From Glandiceps talaboti (Eukaryota; Hemichordata; Enteropneusta; Spengelidae): DNA of 62,000 nt. Positions 1 to 11,768 of this stretch are shown one piece after another. The stretch's first letter is position 1. Each line of letters starts with the position of its first letter. The stretch is from assembly GCF_964340395.1 (NCBI RefSeq), contig NC_135553.1, forward strand, positions 8,635,001 through 8,697,000, read 5' to 3'. Both the position numbers and the translations under genes were made by a program. A model generated the notes under the pieces. It was not told the DNA's origin. It made no database searches and worked only from the letters and a program-made list of their open reading frames with translations.

Positions 1-75
1 ATGTGATGAAAAAGTGACCTTTTGGTGAAAAATGTCAATACAAAAACGTCTGGCCAGATTAATTTAGATAGGTGT

Positions 76-81
76 TTTATT
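76..81 (-). terminator. Polyadenylation signal AATAAA
   Basis: On the minus strand AATAAA lies about 13 bases beyond the TAG that closes the downstream frame of the broken exon. The short spacing supports this being a genuine mRNA 3' end. Confidence 0.5.
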
Positions 82-94
82 TCTTTCCTTGACA

Positions 95-651
95 CTATTC
101 TTGAGTTTCACTCTCAGACTCACTAGAGTCTGAAGATGTGAGGCAAGACTTGTCTTTCTTTCTATCTAAAACCAGTGAAATTAAACTATTTCCCTCCTCA
201 GCATCATCAAATGCATCTATCTGTACTAAATATTGTAAAGCATTTAGATGTCTGCGTGGTGTTAAGTGTTTTTTTTCATCAGTGACTTTGCACTAACTTT
301 GGTAGTTGCCTTCTGACCGTATTTTCCTACAACCTTATCCACAAGTTGCTCACTAAAAACAGTTAACAACAGTCTTTTTGCTTGACTAATTGTTCTTTTC
401 TCTTTCCATCTTCTTACTTTTCTTTTATTTTCCTTCTTTCTCCTTGTCTTCCTGTGTCGTTCGCTAACAACAACTTCATTCTGTGGGAATCTTCTTGCAA
501 TGTCACTTATATGAGAAACATCATTTTGTTTGGCTTTCACTAAACCAAGCCAATGTTTCATGAAGTCACAAATGCCTGACACTATAGGTTTAAATATGTA
601 TGGTTTTGGAACTGAAAGCATATTGATTACATCTAAGTATTCCACAACATT
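95..651 (-). CDS. Last exon of an unidentified gene, interrupted by a frameshift
   Basis: I do not recognise the protein. On the minus strand an acceptor-like AG sits just before 651 (aaaaaattcag), followed by about 130 open codons to a TAA at 262-264. This stretch is very basic in the middle (residues such as RHRKTRRKKENKRKVRRWKE). The frame breaks at a run of eight A (plus-strand T 269-276). In the frame one base away the coding character continues for about 55 codons, with an acidic serine-rich tail ending in SDSSESESETQE and a TAG at 95-97. An AATAAA follows on the minus strand at 76-81, so this looks like a true 3' end. One missing A would explain the break: sequencing or assembly error, or a decaying gene. 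No convincing upstream exon was found between 651 and 8.8 kb. The terminal-exon reading is inference. Confidence 0.5.
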
Positions 652-812
652 CTGAATTTTTTTGCACTTTCATGAAGTCACAAATGTCTTACATTTACAT
701 ATGTATTGGTAATGCATTTGGTGTAGGAAAGTGAAAGCTATATTTGTCAGACCTCAGTGTGCATAAAATCCTTAGTTTGCTAGCACTTCATGACATCACA
801 AATGTCTGACAT
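555..812. repeat. Three spaced copies of a 20-bp motif around a coding motif
   Basis: A motif close to TTCATGAAGTCACAAATGTC occurs near 558, 671 and 788, about 115 bases apart. Read on the minus strand the copies encode ICDFMK, ICDFMK and ICDVMK. The first lies inside the broken exon; the others lie in the presumed intron upstream of it. Confidence 0.6.
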
Positions 813-1213
813 TAGATAGTTATTGTGTTATGAGTATAAATAGATATTTGAATACACTATGTAGGTGATGTGATGTCCTTAGATACTCCCCACAAATGTC
901 CCCACTACAGTTTTTCACAAATCACGCATGTGAATGTGTGTTTACTCTGTGTCTGTGTTTCTGTGTATGTATCAGCGAATGACAGTTAAAACCACCACAT
1001 CAAATGCCTTGGTATTAAGTGATGACTACTTATGGTGTCTAGTTGGGAAATAAACAAGATTATACCACATGTGTATGATTACATGTATGGTCAAAATGTT
1101 TTATTTTGTTTTGTTTTCTAAAAAACTTCCTCTACAACTACTAAGTTGTTTGGGCTGAAATAGTAACATAATAGTAGTACCAAAAGAAATATTACAGTTG
1201 TGCTACAGTAACA

Positions 1214-1471
1214 GACTGTCGACAGTCGCTCGCGCCTTTTTTTCCTACGTTTTATCTAAACTCCGGTCCGGCGCAACACTAGTATAATCGCAAACTGATT
1301 TCGAGGGCCGAATTGTGAAGGCCCAAGCGAGTCGCTCGGGCCTTCGGCCCTCGATCACTATGACTCGGGCCTTCGGCCCTCGATATCAGTTTGCGATTAG
1401 ACTAGTGTTGCGCCGGATCGGAGTTTAGATAAAACGTAGGGGGAAAAAGGCGCGAGCGACTGTCGACAGTC
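1214..1471. mobile_element. Fold-back MITE, family 1 copy 1
   Basis: A 258-bp inverted-repeat element. The ends are GACTGTCGACAGTCG and its complement, and the arms run about 70-80 bp, including CTACGTTTTATCTAAACTCC. An 11-bp direct repeat, CTACAGTAACA, flanks it at 1203-1213 and 1474-1484, consistent with a target-site duplication plus two extra bases. The centre holds a second, GC-rich palindromic block in which CGGGCCTTCGGCCCTCGAT is repeated twice. No coding capacity, so it is non-autonomous. A relative lies at 30236-30410. Confidence 0.85.
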
Positions 1472-1484
1472 TACTACAGTAACA

Positions 1485-2420
1485 AAAAAATTTGTACTCT
1501 TTTTAGTTATTGTAGGGGACAGGATATTGTGCACTTTTTTTCTTTCTTTTTTTTTGGGGGGGGGGCCATGAAATTTTTATACTTTTGAAAGGGGGGGCTG
1601 TGAAATTTTGGTCACAGTGGATGGGGGGGCCAGGAAAAAAACCAAGTCAGAGATAATATCTCCCCAGGCCCCCCCCCCCTGCCGTAAATTCTGTCCGGTC
1701 CCTAAATTGATTTTCTTGAACTCTAACGTGTCTTCGATAATACTCCACTGGTTAATGTCCTTTTTGTTGAACATCTTTTATACATTCTAGGTCACTCCAA
1801 CCGAACCTTTCCTTGATCGTATTTTAATAAGATTGGGTCTTTAATGCCATGCCCCCCCCCCCCCCCCGGCTTGCACAAACAGTTCATGTTTGTTCTAATC
1901 ACCATAAATTGATAGTCTATATAGAGTACCAGCGTGTCAAGTCTTGCCGTTTCCCGTCTTTGCCCCACCCATACTAGAGAATATTTGATATTTACGATTT
2001 GCAGATAATATGCAGGAGTTTTAAGTTAAAGTTAATATTTGGATTTTTCAGAACTTCAGATACAATTTAAAGGTTGACTAGTCTATTATTTAGTACATCA
2101 GCTGACAGAATTTTGACATGGTGTTATGTTTTAATAACATCACCTAGCCCTATTTGTCTGTTTGTTCAGATCATTAGCATGTATGATATATATATAAATT
2201 TAAATTTAGACGGATCTATGTGTGGTTCAGACAGTCCTTGAAAAAGGACGGATTGATTAGATTTTGATTTGGTGGAAAGTCAGGGTTACTATACGGTAAC
2301 CCAAATAGGTGAAATTGCAAAAAGGAAATTATGGATGGATTCAAAATTCAAATGATCAATATCCCACACAAATAAATTTTAATTCACCACAAAAAATTAA
2401 CCATTCGGTTAAATACATGT
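1485..2420. other. Non-coding stretch with G and C homopolymers
   Basis: No coding exon is supported here. It holds G runs near 1555 and 1590-1630, C runs near 1670 and 1852-1866, and AT-rich sequence. The open frames in it are low-complexity products of these runs. Confidence 0.6.
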
Positions 2421-2691
2421 AATTACATGTAATCAATCAATAAATAAATCGATCGATCGATCAGTTTCACGCTAGCCTCTCCCTGTGGTGACAGCCCAAG
2501 AAATGTTCGTTTAGTATCACGGTAACTCAAATATTACCCCTGCCAACAAAAATTACATGTAATCAATCAATCAATAAATCGATCGATCGATCGATCGATC
2601 AGTTTCACGCTAGCTTCTCCCTGTGGTGACAGCCCAAAAAATGTTCGTTTAGTATCACGGTAACTCAAATATTACCCCTGCCAACAAAAAT
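2421..2691. repeat. 130-bp tandem duplication with an expanding GATC tract
   Basis: Two adjacent copies, 2421-2550 and 2551 to about 2691. Each begins AATTACATGTAATCAATCAA, passes through a (GATC)n tract and ends CCCCTGCCAACAAAAATT. The copies are nearly identical except that the GATC tract is longer in the second, so the duplication looks recent. The T and G runs at 2750-2790 that follow are low complexity. Confidence 0.85.
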
Positions 2692-3500
2692 TGTAGATGG
2701 AGTGTGTGCCCACTAGTTTTGTTGTTGTCGTTGTTGTCGTTTTGGTGTGTGTTTTTTTTTGTATTTTTTTTGGGGGGGGGGGTACTGTACTGTTTTGGCG
2801 GGGAGGCGGGTATCTTATCTTGTTTACATCATTAACACGATTTATTATCTTCATTCAATCTCAATTTGACATTCAAAATGTTGTCTTAATCTTTAAAGTA
2901 AAAATAGTATTAGCAAAACAAGGCACATTTTGTATTGTATATGCTACGCACATGACCATTTCTAATGTATAAGTTCAAAGCGTGCCCTACAAATAGTGAG
3001 GTGACCTACTTGCGTCTCGTACTATTACAGTCGTAATGAACGTATAAAGGTAACAGCATTCTCGATATAAGAGATGGAAAAAAATCACTCAAAACATCCC
3101 TAGTTACATCTAGCTCCGTGGGTTTTAAATCCAAACCCTAGAGTATAAAGCTCCGTCTGTTATATAGGGAATAAGTTTAATAAGCAAAATTGATGATATC
3201 CCATGATATCATTGCATTTATTCGTGGTCACTAATTGTCATGCGTTCCACCTCCTTCCATGTGATTACCCCTGCAGTAGTGATGGATACAATGGAGCCGC
3301 TCCTCGTCTACCTTTGCACCTTTTACATTTTCGTCTAATTAATTGGCATATAAATATGTGAAACGCGCATTTGATCAATTCTCAATGTATTAAGGTTCAC
3401 GTGATTACATGTGTGACGTACGTGATGTCAGGCAGTGAACTGCATGGTAATATATAGTTTAATAACATCAAATGAATTTTCAAAGTGAATACTTGATATT

Positions 3501-3503
<3 letters not shown>

Positions 3504-3555
<52 letters not shown>
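3504..3555. repeat. (TC)n microsatellite
   Basis: An uninterrupted TC dinucleotide run of about 52 bases. The sequence from 3556 to 4577 around it holds no supported gene. Confidence 0.95.
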
Positions 3556-3558
<3 letters not shown>

Positions 3559-4577
3559 ATGACTTCATTGAAAAATAGTATAACACGATGAAAAGTAATC
3601 TTATTTGAAAGAAACGACTGTATTGTTCAGTGAATTTGTGAGCCCAATTTCATCATATCATATTTTTACTATTTCTACCTCTGATCTAGCCCTGAGACTT
3701 GGTGTTCGCGATAATGATGTTGTTTGTTCTGCTGAACAAGATTGTCAAGCTAGAAAGCAAAGTCTCTGGGCTACCTCTAGAAACAGATAGTTTGAATTTC
3801 GACCATGGTGCGTTAAAAGTTGTTTGTAAGTGGAGCTGTGAGATTGTGCCTTGATCATGTGATATGCTGATTGATGGATTGTTTCAGCGATTCGTTTTTG
3901 CCATGTACTCGTCTCCACTCTACTATATTTCTTCATTACTGAGGAATACCCTAAGGTTCTGTAACTCAAGTTATTTTTCGACAGAAACAATCATGGGAAA
4001 GGACCATTCCGACGCACTTACAGAGGTAAGCAAATACCACTTTGAAGTCAAATGACAAATGAAAAACGACAGATTTAAATCTGAATGACTGCCTCCAGGC
4101 CTCCTGTAAGGTGTAATTACACGTAGTTTGTGTGCCAAATAACCGACGAGTATTTAAAGTTCAAAGATCTACATCTCTCGATACAAATGAAGTCTGAGTA
4201 CATTCTCCATGGACAATTTGGTGTTTATTAGTCCTGAGCTGAATTTTCGCTGTGTTGGGGGCATATTACATGTAAGTTAAATAAACTTTTAAAGGGTCAG
4301 CTCAGATTAGGATTAAACTTTAGGCATGAAAAAGACTTGTCCGACAGAGCTATAGAAAAGGTTATTCCAGAACGACGAATGGTCTTACTGTATCTTATGA
4401 ATCACTCATGACAACATGTAGCATCGATGCGTGAAGCTGGGATTGAACTCCCGACCTATTTAAGACAACGTGTGATTTGTTTGCTTGACTGAAGCACTAT
4501 TTTGGTAAATCTAAAGCATCCCTCTGACAGCTGCAATGTATACGTATGGGTCTCATGTTGAACGACGATGCTTCTTG

Positions 4578-4620
4578 CATACATACATACATACATACAT
4601 ACATACATACATACATACAT
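4578..4620. repeat. (CATA)n microsatellite
   Basis: About eleven perfect CATA units. Confidence 0.95.
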
Positions 4621-4784
4621 CGTAAATATAATAATGGAGTTAACGAAGAATGCTTAAACTTAAGCTTATGAAATAAATGTGGAAACTGTGTTCTTAGGTA
4701 TCATTTTTCCTAAAATACATTGAGATAGAGTATGTGTCGAAAAGTCAATTATCTAAATAAATCAAGATTTAAATCTTGATTTGA

Positions 4785-5700
4785 TTTGATTTGATTTATT
4801 TCAGCACAAGAAAATAAACATTCAGTACACAGTTATACAGAAAACAGTTACAACAGACAAAATAAACGTTATTGTGCTGGGATAACACAGTTAAGTTAAA
4901 AACTTATTTCCACTGTGGTCCCACACAGAACAGACAAACTCAACTTTACCAAAATACAGATTAAACTCACAAGAGACAAAACACCAATCAGTAAAAAAGG
5001 AAGTCAGCCTTTACACATCGATCCATTAAATCATAAAAGTATCTTTTCAACCTTTTCTTAAAAAGAGTACTAGAAGTTACGCTCTGTACATTACTTGGTA
5101 CTTTGTTTCATTGCACACTGGCTGTATACACAAAACTATTCTGATAAAACCGAGCCCCGCCTGGAATAAAAATAGAATAGGGACCGGGTCTAGTTCTATA
5201 TACATGACTATTAAAAACAAATGGATCGGATAGATACTTCGGGGCCAATCCTGTTCTAACTCTATGTACATGGTTGAGCTTAATATATGAAACCCTGTGG
5301 CCGACGGGGAGCCATCCCAATTCTTTGAAGTGAGTTGGTTCAATATGAGTCCGCGGTGGCATATCCAGGACAAATCGAATAACCTTATTTTGAGAAGTTT
5401 GAAGTTTGTGTTTGCTTTTCATAGTCAAGGCACTATACCAATATGAGCTGGCATAATCAAAATGGCATTGAACTAGACAATTGGCGAGTAGTTTTCTGAT
5501 ATTAGTATCAAGAATTTCTTATTGCGATATAAAAACTTCAGACGAGAGTGCGATTTTTTAACAACCTTTAGCTGCCATAGATTCACTTGACAAGGATTGG
5601 TCCAAGTCAGCTCCAAGGTATTGAACACATTGTCTGGCAGCGATATCGACACGCCATACGAAACATGCATCTCCGAACATTGTTTTAGTTTTCGATTAGA
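4785..5700 (-). mobile_element. 5'-truncated non-LTR retrotransposon (LINE) fragment
   Basis: On the minus strand several frames recover the C-terminal part of a LINE reverse transcriptase. The best piece is 5108-5428, with LQTSQNKVIRFVLDMPPR, then ELGWLPVGHRVSYIKLNHV and GLAPKYLSDPF. These are the hallmarks of the segment after the RT fingers and palm in Jockey/CR1-type elements (LQ..QN.A.R..., LGWLP...R..., GLAP.YL). Weaker RT remnants reach about 5690 with frameshifts. The 3' end is a short AATCA-type repeat at 4780-4800, the usual tail of such elements. It is a dead, 5'-truncated insertion with no intact protein. Confidence 0.8.
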
Positions 5701-6195
5701 GCCAAACTAGTTTAGTGACATTTAAGTAAATTCATGGCAATGAATAACAAAAGTTATTGTCACCATATACAAGGTGGAAGACAAACCTGATTTATGAATA
5801 TCCAAGTGGGGTTAAATTTTATCGTGCATTGTTTGGGAATATTTAGGTATAGCATCATTGCGTATGGTAAATGGTATGGCTTTCCAAATATTGGCAAATA
5901 ATGGGTTGATTACCTCTAATCAGCACAATTGGTGAACCTGTGGACATGGCTAATTAATATGCAAACATGTATTCTTAGTTTGTATAAGTTTATCAAAAAA
6001 ATTGAATTGGATGGGTGACATTATATTTCTGCAGCAAAATGCATATTATGATAAAATTGTAATAAACTAAACTACTGATTAGGTTGATTAGCATGCACTA
6101 TCTTCAAAATCTGATCAGTTCTTGTCATTATTATCGAACATTTCATTTGAGATGAGTGAGACAACAATTTCATACAGAATCAAACAAAAAACCAA

Positions 6196-6199
<4 letters not shown>

Positions 6200-6232
<33 letters not shown>

Positions 6233-6247
6233 GGCAGGCAGGCAGGC

Positions 6248-6278
<31 letters not shown>

Positions 6279-6279
6279 A
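6200..6279. repeat. (CAGA)n array with a GGCA core
   Basis: CAGA units on both sides of four GGCA units (about 6232-6247). Apparent open frames on both strands here are repeat artefacts. Confidence 0.95.
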
Positions 6280-6426
6280 ATTGACAAACACAACCTCCCT
6301 CACTCACTGCAGGTAATAATTGATTGACCTAGTAATGTGATTACTACTGCAAATACAAATCTGTTTTGATAATTAAAGATATTCCTCAAACAAGGCTGTT
6401 ATATCAATCATGTATTTTTGAGACAA

Positions 6427-6485
<59 letters not shown>

Positions 6486-6546
6486 TAATCAATCAATCAA
6501 TCAAGATTCAAATAAATAAATCAATCAATCAATCAATCAATTAATC
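6427..6546. repeat. (AATC)n array
   Basis: About 120 bases of AATC units with a few interruptions. The next bases, AAGTTTATTGACATGGGC, resemble the junction between a retroposon 3' end and its short tail repeat, so this may be the tail of an old minus-strand insertion. Confidence 0.85.
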
Positions 6547-8580
6547 AAGTTTATTGACATGGGCAGGTGGCGTTTCGTTATAAATACCCTCAGATAAAGT
6601 ATTTTACAAATATAAACTGTGAATAAATAGATGTGTGATAAATGGTAATGTTTTTAAAAATTATAGTACAATTTATTATAATTATATTACTTTATTTTAT
6701 TTTATTGCAAGTTTTGGAAATATGTTTGATATCCTGTCCTGTTAAGTCGTGTTATCATAAATTTTAGGCATTTTACAAACTACACCTTAATATAGGATTC
6801 CACATCTTTTCGAAGCACTTTGCACAAATAAAACCACGCAAGAATCTGTCAATGCAATATTGAAATCAAGATTAATAGCAAACCAGTAAATAACCATTTA
6901 AAATTCAGTCTTCAGCAACTGACCTTATGATCTTAATGTTCTTATCAACTAATAAGAGAGTAACCAGAGTTTTAATCGAATAACTAAAATACAAGTGTCA
7001 AAGGTGAACAGCTGAATTTACTGCATTCATTAGATCTGTTAGATGTATGCATGGAATTAGTAACATACAAAATGTATGATATATGACAATGGAACAACTA
7101 AGCCTTACAGCCTCGTTCTGCTCTGATACCAGGCTCATTACTTTTCAGATAATCAATATCATAATACAATGTTGCATCTCATTGTCTTTCATATATAAGG
7201 GTTTGGACAGACTGTACTCCTTATTGTGTTTACATGAACACAACATTTCATCTGTAGAATATGCTTACAGCTTATAAAACCAAAGTTGTGTCAACATTAC
7301 AAACTTACAAGACATCCTAAAGAATTTACCAAGTAGTTGTGATTTTTTCACAATGAAAATCGTTTCTACACTCAATATGCATACCATGGATCAGATATTT
7401 GCCTTGAATGTGAATAGTCCTCTAGATATATATTTGCCTAGAGTCAAGCTGTGTTGAGATTTAGATATTTCTCCCCTCTCATCTAGCATTTTGCTAATTT
7501 GATTTTACTTTGATTTGACTTTGATAAAACTTTGGTAAGAAAACAGTGCAAATTCTTATTAGGCTTTCAATTTGCCTGCTGTGAGACGACATCAATAGTG
7601 TCATCATGCAAATAGAACCAAAAAATGTGATTGCAGCAGTACTGTATAAACATGATTTCCATATCATTGACATTGCCGTGTCTAATTATAGGTTTGAATA
7701 CACAAACACTAGGGAAATGATAGGCATGAAATAGTCGAAATCCCCTCATGACTTGACTATAGGCTAGATTTTTCCAGGCATAGGAAAAGACAATTTGGGC
7801 AAAACTATGTACCCAATTATTTACCTTAGATCTTTTGATCAAATATCAAGTGCCATCCTTCACAAGAAATAAACCAAGTAATCTGAGTGTAGGTTTTAAC
7901 TAAAAATTACAGTCTGACATAATTTGCATGTCAGTCAATTGGCTCTAATTACTTTACTTGGACAAAATCACACAACTATAAAGCACAAGCAATATATCCA
8001 TTGAGTACCAAGAAAATTGGTCCATGTTTAACCTTTGAAAGGGAATTCCAGTCCAGGAAATGAAGCTATTTACATAAACTTTCACATCACACAAATTGCA
8101 CACAATTACCAAGAAACAGCAAATTGAACTGTATTTTACCTTCCTTGTTCAATGTTATGTGAATTCATGGGACTCTCCAGAATGAAAAATTTATCAAAAT
8201 ACTTTCATTTCCTAAAGTGGCATTGCCCTTTAAATAACTGACCCAAAACAACATATTTCTACTTTATTTAGATCCCGAGACGGTCATCTTGTAATAAACA
8301 GGGTGTTATCTACATCTCCCAAGAAATACCCTTATCAAATACGTCTTATCTGGTGCGCAGCTTTCCAGCTTAAGTCTTTTGACAACAAGTCATACTATTG
8401 CAACTTATTTGCATATGAAAGATTGAATCAACTATTTTGGTTTGAACAACCCCAAGCATTAGACAATTTAGTCCTAAAATAACTTTTTACTCTATTTGCA
8501 TAAAACAGATATACGCCTACTTTCCCTGGAACAATTTCTAAACTAGACATCGAAAGGTTTTATCATAAGCAGGTGCCCAA
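6547..8580. other. AT-rich intergenic stretch, nothing recognised
   Basis: About 2 kb without a supported exon, RNA gene or repeat array. Open frames are short, lack splice signals and show no protein-like composition. The right part may be 3' flank of the minus-strand membrane-protein gene. Confidence 0.55.
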
Positions 8581-8586
8581 TTTATT
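8581..8586 (-). terminator. Candidate polyadenylation signal
   Basis: AATAAA on the minus strand, 255 bases beyond the TGA at 8841-8843. It is the nearest good candidate for the 3' end of the two-pass membrane-protein gene. Confidence 0.4.
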
Positions 8587-8840
8587 GTAAAATGCATTAC
8601 AGAGCATTTCTGAAGAAAGATAGTCATGACACTAAAGAGACACACATTTCAGTCTTTTAAATGTCAAAAGCTTTACTTTCAGAATGTGAACATCCCGTTT
8701 GAATGATAACATTGTCCTTTCTCTACAACATGGATATCAAATATCTGGCAGTTACCATGGATTCTAGGTTTAGTAAAATGAAGCCATTTACAAGAAGAGC
8801 AATGAAAAAATACAACCAATTTAATCTCTGGGGTATGATT

Positions 8841-11768
8841 TCAAACAGACGATTGGGATTTTATGTGAATGTCAACATCACATGAAGTGTTTCCTTCTAT
8901 ACTATCATTTCCTGGGAAAGATAATTGCCCATCTTTATCATTTGCTGTATTGCATACAGTCTGAGCAAAGTGATCCATTGACATTTCTACATCTATTTCA
9001 GATTTCTGTGATGAAGAACTAATATGATTCTCTCTTTTAATCTCGCTTTCTTGGATGACGCTCATATTCTCTGCTGGACAAATTATTATTGTAACATCAG
9101 AATTTTTCATGACTCCACCTTTGGAATTAGATTCATCTCTTTCTAAGACACCGGCACTTTGGAAACTACATATATCTGACGTTTGTGCTCCATGCCTGCA
9201 TATATAAAACAGAAAGGTTATACTTCATTAGGTTGTCATTACTTGAACAATCATTTGATATTTTGTATTATACTATCTGCAATATTTCATCAGAATGTCT
9301 GTTGCTATTAACACTGTCTGCATATCTGAAATAGATGATTAATGGATAAATTTCATCTAATATCAATGTTACAGATGGAGTCTTTTCCACAGACTAAAAA
9401 CTCTGATTGGAACTTTTCTTAAATCATCAGGCTTATAAAGGTAATATCTAAAGAGTGTTCTTGCACTCAGAGATGACGTTGAAAGGAATAATATGAGTAG
9501 GTGACATCTATAGAAAAAATATATAAATTGGATAAAAGCATTAGGGTGATTAATTTACTAATACAAAATCACCTCATATTTCATAACACAAAAGAAATAT
9601 CTAGAAACATATTACAAACTTAGATGTCTCAGTCTCAATGGTGTCATCAAAGGAATCTTGAATTACTTGTTAATATGTAAACCATCATATCAGTCTGAGT
9701 ACTTTGACTTAGTTATTATGTGAATCAGTAATCTAATGAAGCCAAAATTGAGAGATGTAATGAATTAACTGAAGCCATTTCTTTAAACAAAACTACTCTA
9801 TGGTATGTATAGTTATGTAAACTGACATAGGGTGACCTTTTCATGTTTCCCATCAATTTTTTTCTCTGACCCCATTTTATAAAATGATTTTGTTGAATCA
9901 AGGAAATGTTGGTTTCACATCTCGAGACACAAAAACAAAAAGGGGCTGCCTTCATGAACAGTACCATGAGTTACAATGTAACTTTTGAACTGAACTACCC
10001 AGACAACTGTGTAACATTGTTATCAATCTTTACTACTCATGCAGAAGATGATGACTCCACATGTCTGTTTGCTGTATAGGCTACTAAATAATACAATCAA
10101 GTCACTTTGCCTTAGTCAATGAACCAGGGCTAGGTAATTACTCATTTGTTGAAGATGTAAGCATCAACTAGCTCAGCATTGTCCAATCCTTAATCAAATC
10201 ATTCACTAGCTGTCAGCCAAGCACAAATTGATTTAATCAAATTATCGTAATCAATCAGCTAATCTTGACAGTATTGCACAAGTATTCAGGCAAGTACACT
10301 TGGACAAATCGGCAGCTGTGACTAGACTGCAAGTTTAGCCTGTACATGATAATACAGTCATTTGAGAATTAGGAGTAGTGTTTGAAAGTGGCCATAGGAT
10401 GAGGTTTACGTACATATTTAGGATTTTTTAATTTCTAAAACAATTTTATCATGAAAGAACGTTGATTAAGTCTGTGTTTATAACTCAATAGATTGCAAAA
10501 ACGTTTGTTATTGTATGTACAATAACAAACATTTTATATGTTTGTTAATTTTTGGCTAATTATTAAGTTACAAACCAATGACTTGCCATATATTGTTTCA
10601 CATTGATTTTTCAAGTAGAAAGTCATGATACAATTGTGGTATGAATTAAAAATCAAAAATAAATACGCAATCTTCATCCATATGGCCACTTTAATTTGTT
10701 CATGTGGGGCAAATGTTTCTAATGGAACAATAAATTTGAGCAGAGGGTGTGTAAATGAGGCGAGTATGAGACTAAGGTCTACCTTCGACTTAATTTACTC
10801 ATGGTAATCTCTCCCCTCGAGTCAAAAGTGGTACTGCGTCTCATACTACCCCTGGAGAGAGATGGTAGTTAGGTGAGCCTCATCAGGTAGGGTAAAAGTT
10901 TGGTAAAGGTTGGTATATTAGACTTTTCATGGAGTGATATAATAGCAGCATTTTGTTATGCTTAGGGCACCCAGCAAAATTATCTTTACTAATCTTACAT
11001 CACACAACCTTTGTACAATAGCATAATAATAGTTGGTAAATCTGGCTAGTAGGAGAGAGTGCCTGCTGGACATAAGGGTGAAGAATTGAGGGACAGAAGC
11101 AAAGTTAGGTGCTACACACCTCTTGAAACAAAGACTTACAAATGCTGAGGCTAAATGTGAGAACAAAAAGAAGCTCCTAGCATTGTTTGTTTTGGAGAAG
11201 TCACATGATGCAAGATTGGTGAAAATTTCCCCTACACATAAAGAAATGCAGCTGGGATAAACTCAACCTTTTCTTTGTTCTCCTATCAAGAAATTCAATC
11301 ATATTAGTTATTAGCACTGACACTATACCACATTGATCTGCTATATCACATAAGACAAATGAACGCTCATTACTTCAAGAGTGTCTGTCTTTCAGGTTCA
11401 GTGGTAGCAGCATCTTCTGTTGTTTCAGCTATATTTGTTGTCTTACTGCCAGCAGTTGTAATAATCTCATCAAGAGCACGTGGTCGAAGACAATATTTTG
11501 CCACACATGCAGAGATGCCTATTAAGACTGCCATACAAGCAAGGAGAATTGGTATAGTTGCAGGGCCATGGTGTGTCCCCATAGTGATAAAGGCAATACA
11601 TAGAAGTGGAGAAACAAAGATAACCATAAAGATAAGTCCAAAAACCTTATCATTTAGTTGGTGCATGCGACTCAAACTCTTGCGACGGATTTCTTCAGCT
11701 TCATCAATGACACTTTCACATTGTTCCTCTGACTTTTTCTTTCTTTTTGACTTCCACATGTTTGACAT
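8841..11768 (-). CDS. Two-pass membrane protein, unidentified
   Basis: I do not recognise the family. Coding exon 1 (11374-11768) starts at the first ATG after an in-frame TGA in the upstream exon and encodes a lysine-rich N-terminus, a short charged helix (EEQCESVIDEAEEIRRKSLS), TM1 at about 42-64 and TM2 at about 71-93. A polar tail follows, with RPRALDEI and TEPERQTLLK. The frame meets TAA at 11370-11372, but a GT donor (AA|GTAATG) overlaps that stop. Splicing to the acceptor at 9195 (TATATGCAG) keeps the phase and adds 117 residues, an acidic serine-rich tail ending in KSQSSV before TGA at 8841-8843. The product is then 249 residues; without the splice it is 132. The donor is weak, so both forms are possible. 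With N and C ends probably both cytosolic it could be a regulatory or adaptor membrane protein, but the function is unknown. Confidence 0.6.
10385..10692. mobile_element. MITE, family 3 copy 1
   Basis: Inverted ends AAAGTGGCCATAGGATGA (left) and the complement of AAAGTGGCCATATGGATGA (right) bound 308 bp of AT-rich, non-coding sequence inside an intron of the membrane-protein gene. The interior (AGTCTGTGTTTATAACTCAA, TTGTTTCACATT) recurs at about 56690-56935. Confidence 0.7.

Noticed and set aside
3993-4025. Possible plus-strand first coding exon (MGKDHSDALTE then GTAAGC)
   Set aside because: Good start context and donor, but no acceptor or following exon on the plus strand for several kb.
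4420-4500. Possible tRNA or SINE head on the minus strand with a B-box-like GAGTTCAATCCC
   Set aside because: No A box at the right distance and the acceptor stem does not pair.
11370-11372. Donor GCA|GTAAGA inside the membrane-protein exon (about 11455)
   Set aside because: A better donor consensus than the one at 11374, but joining it to 9195 gives the wrong phase and a stop after 17 codons.
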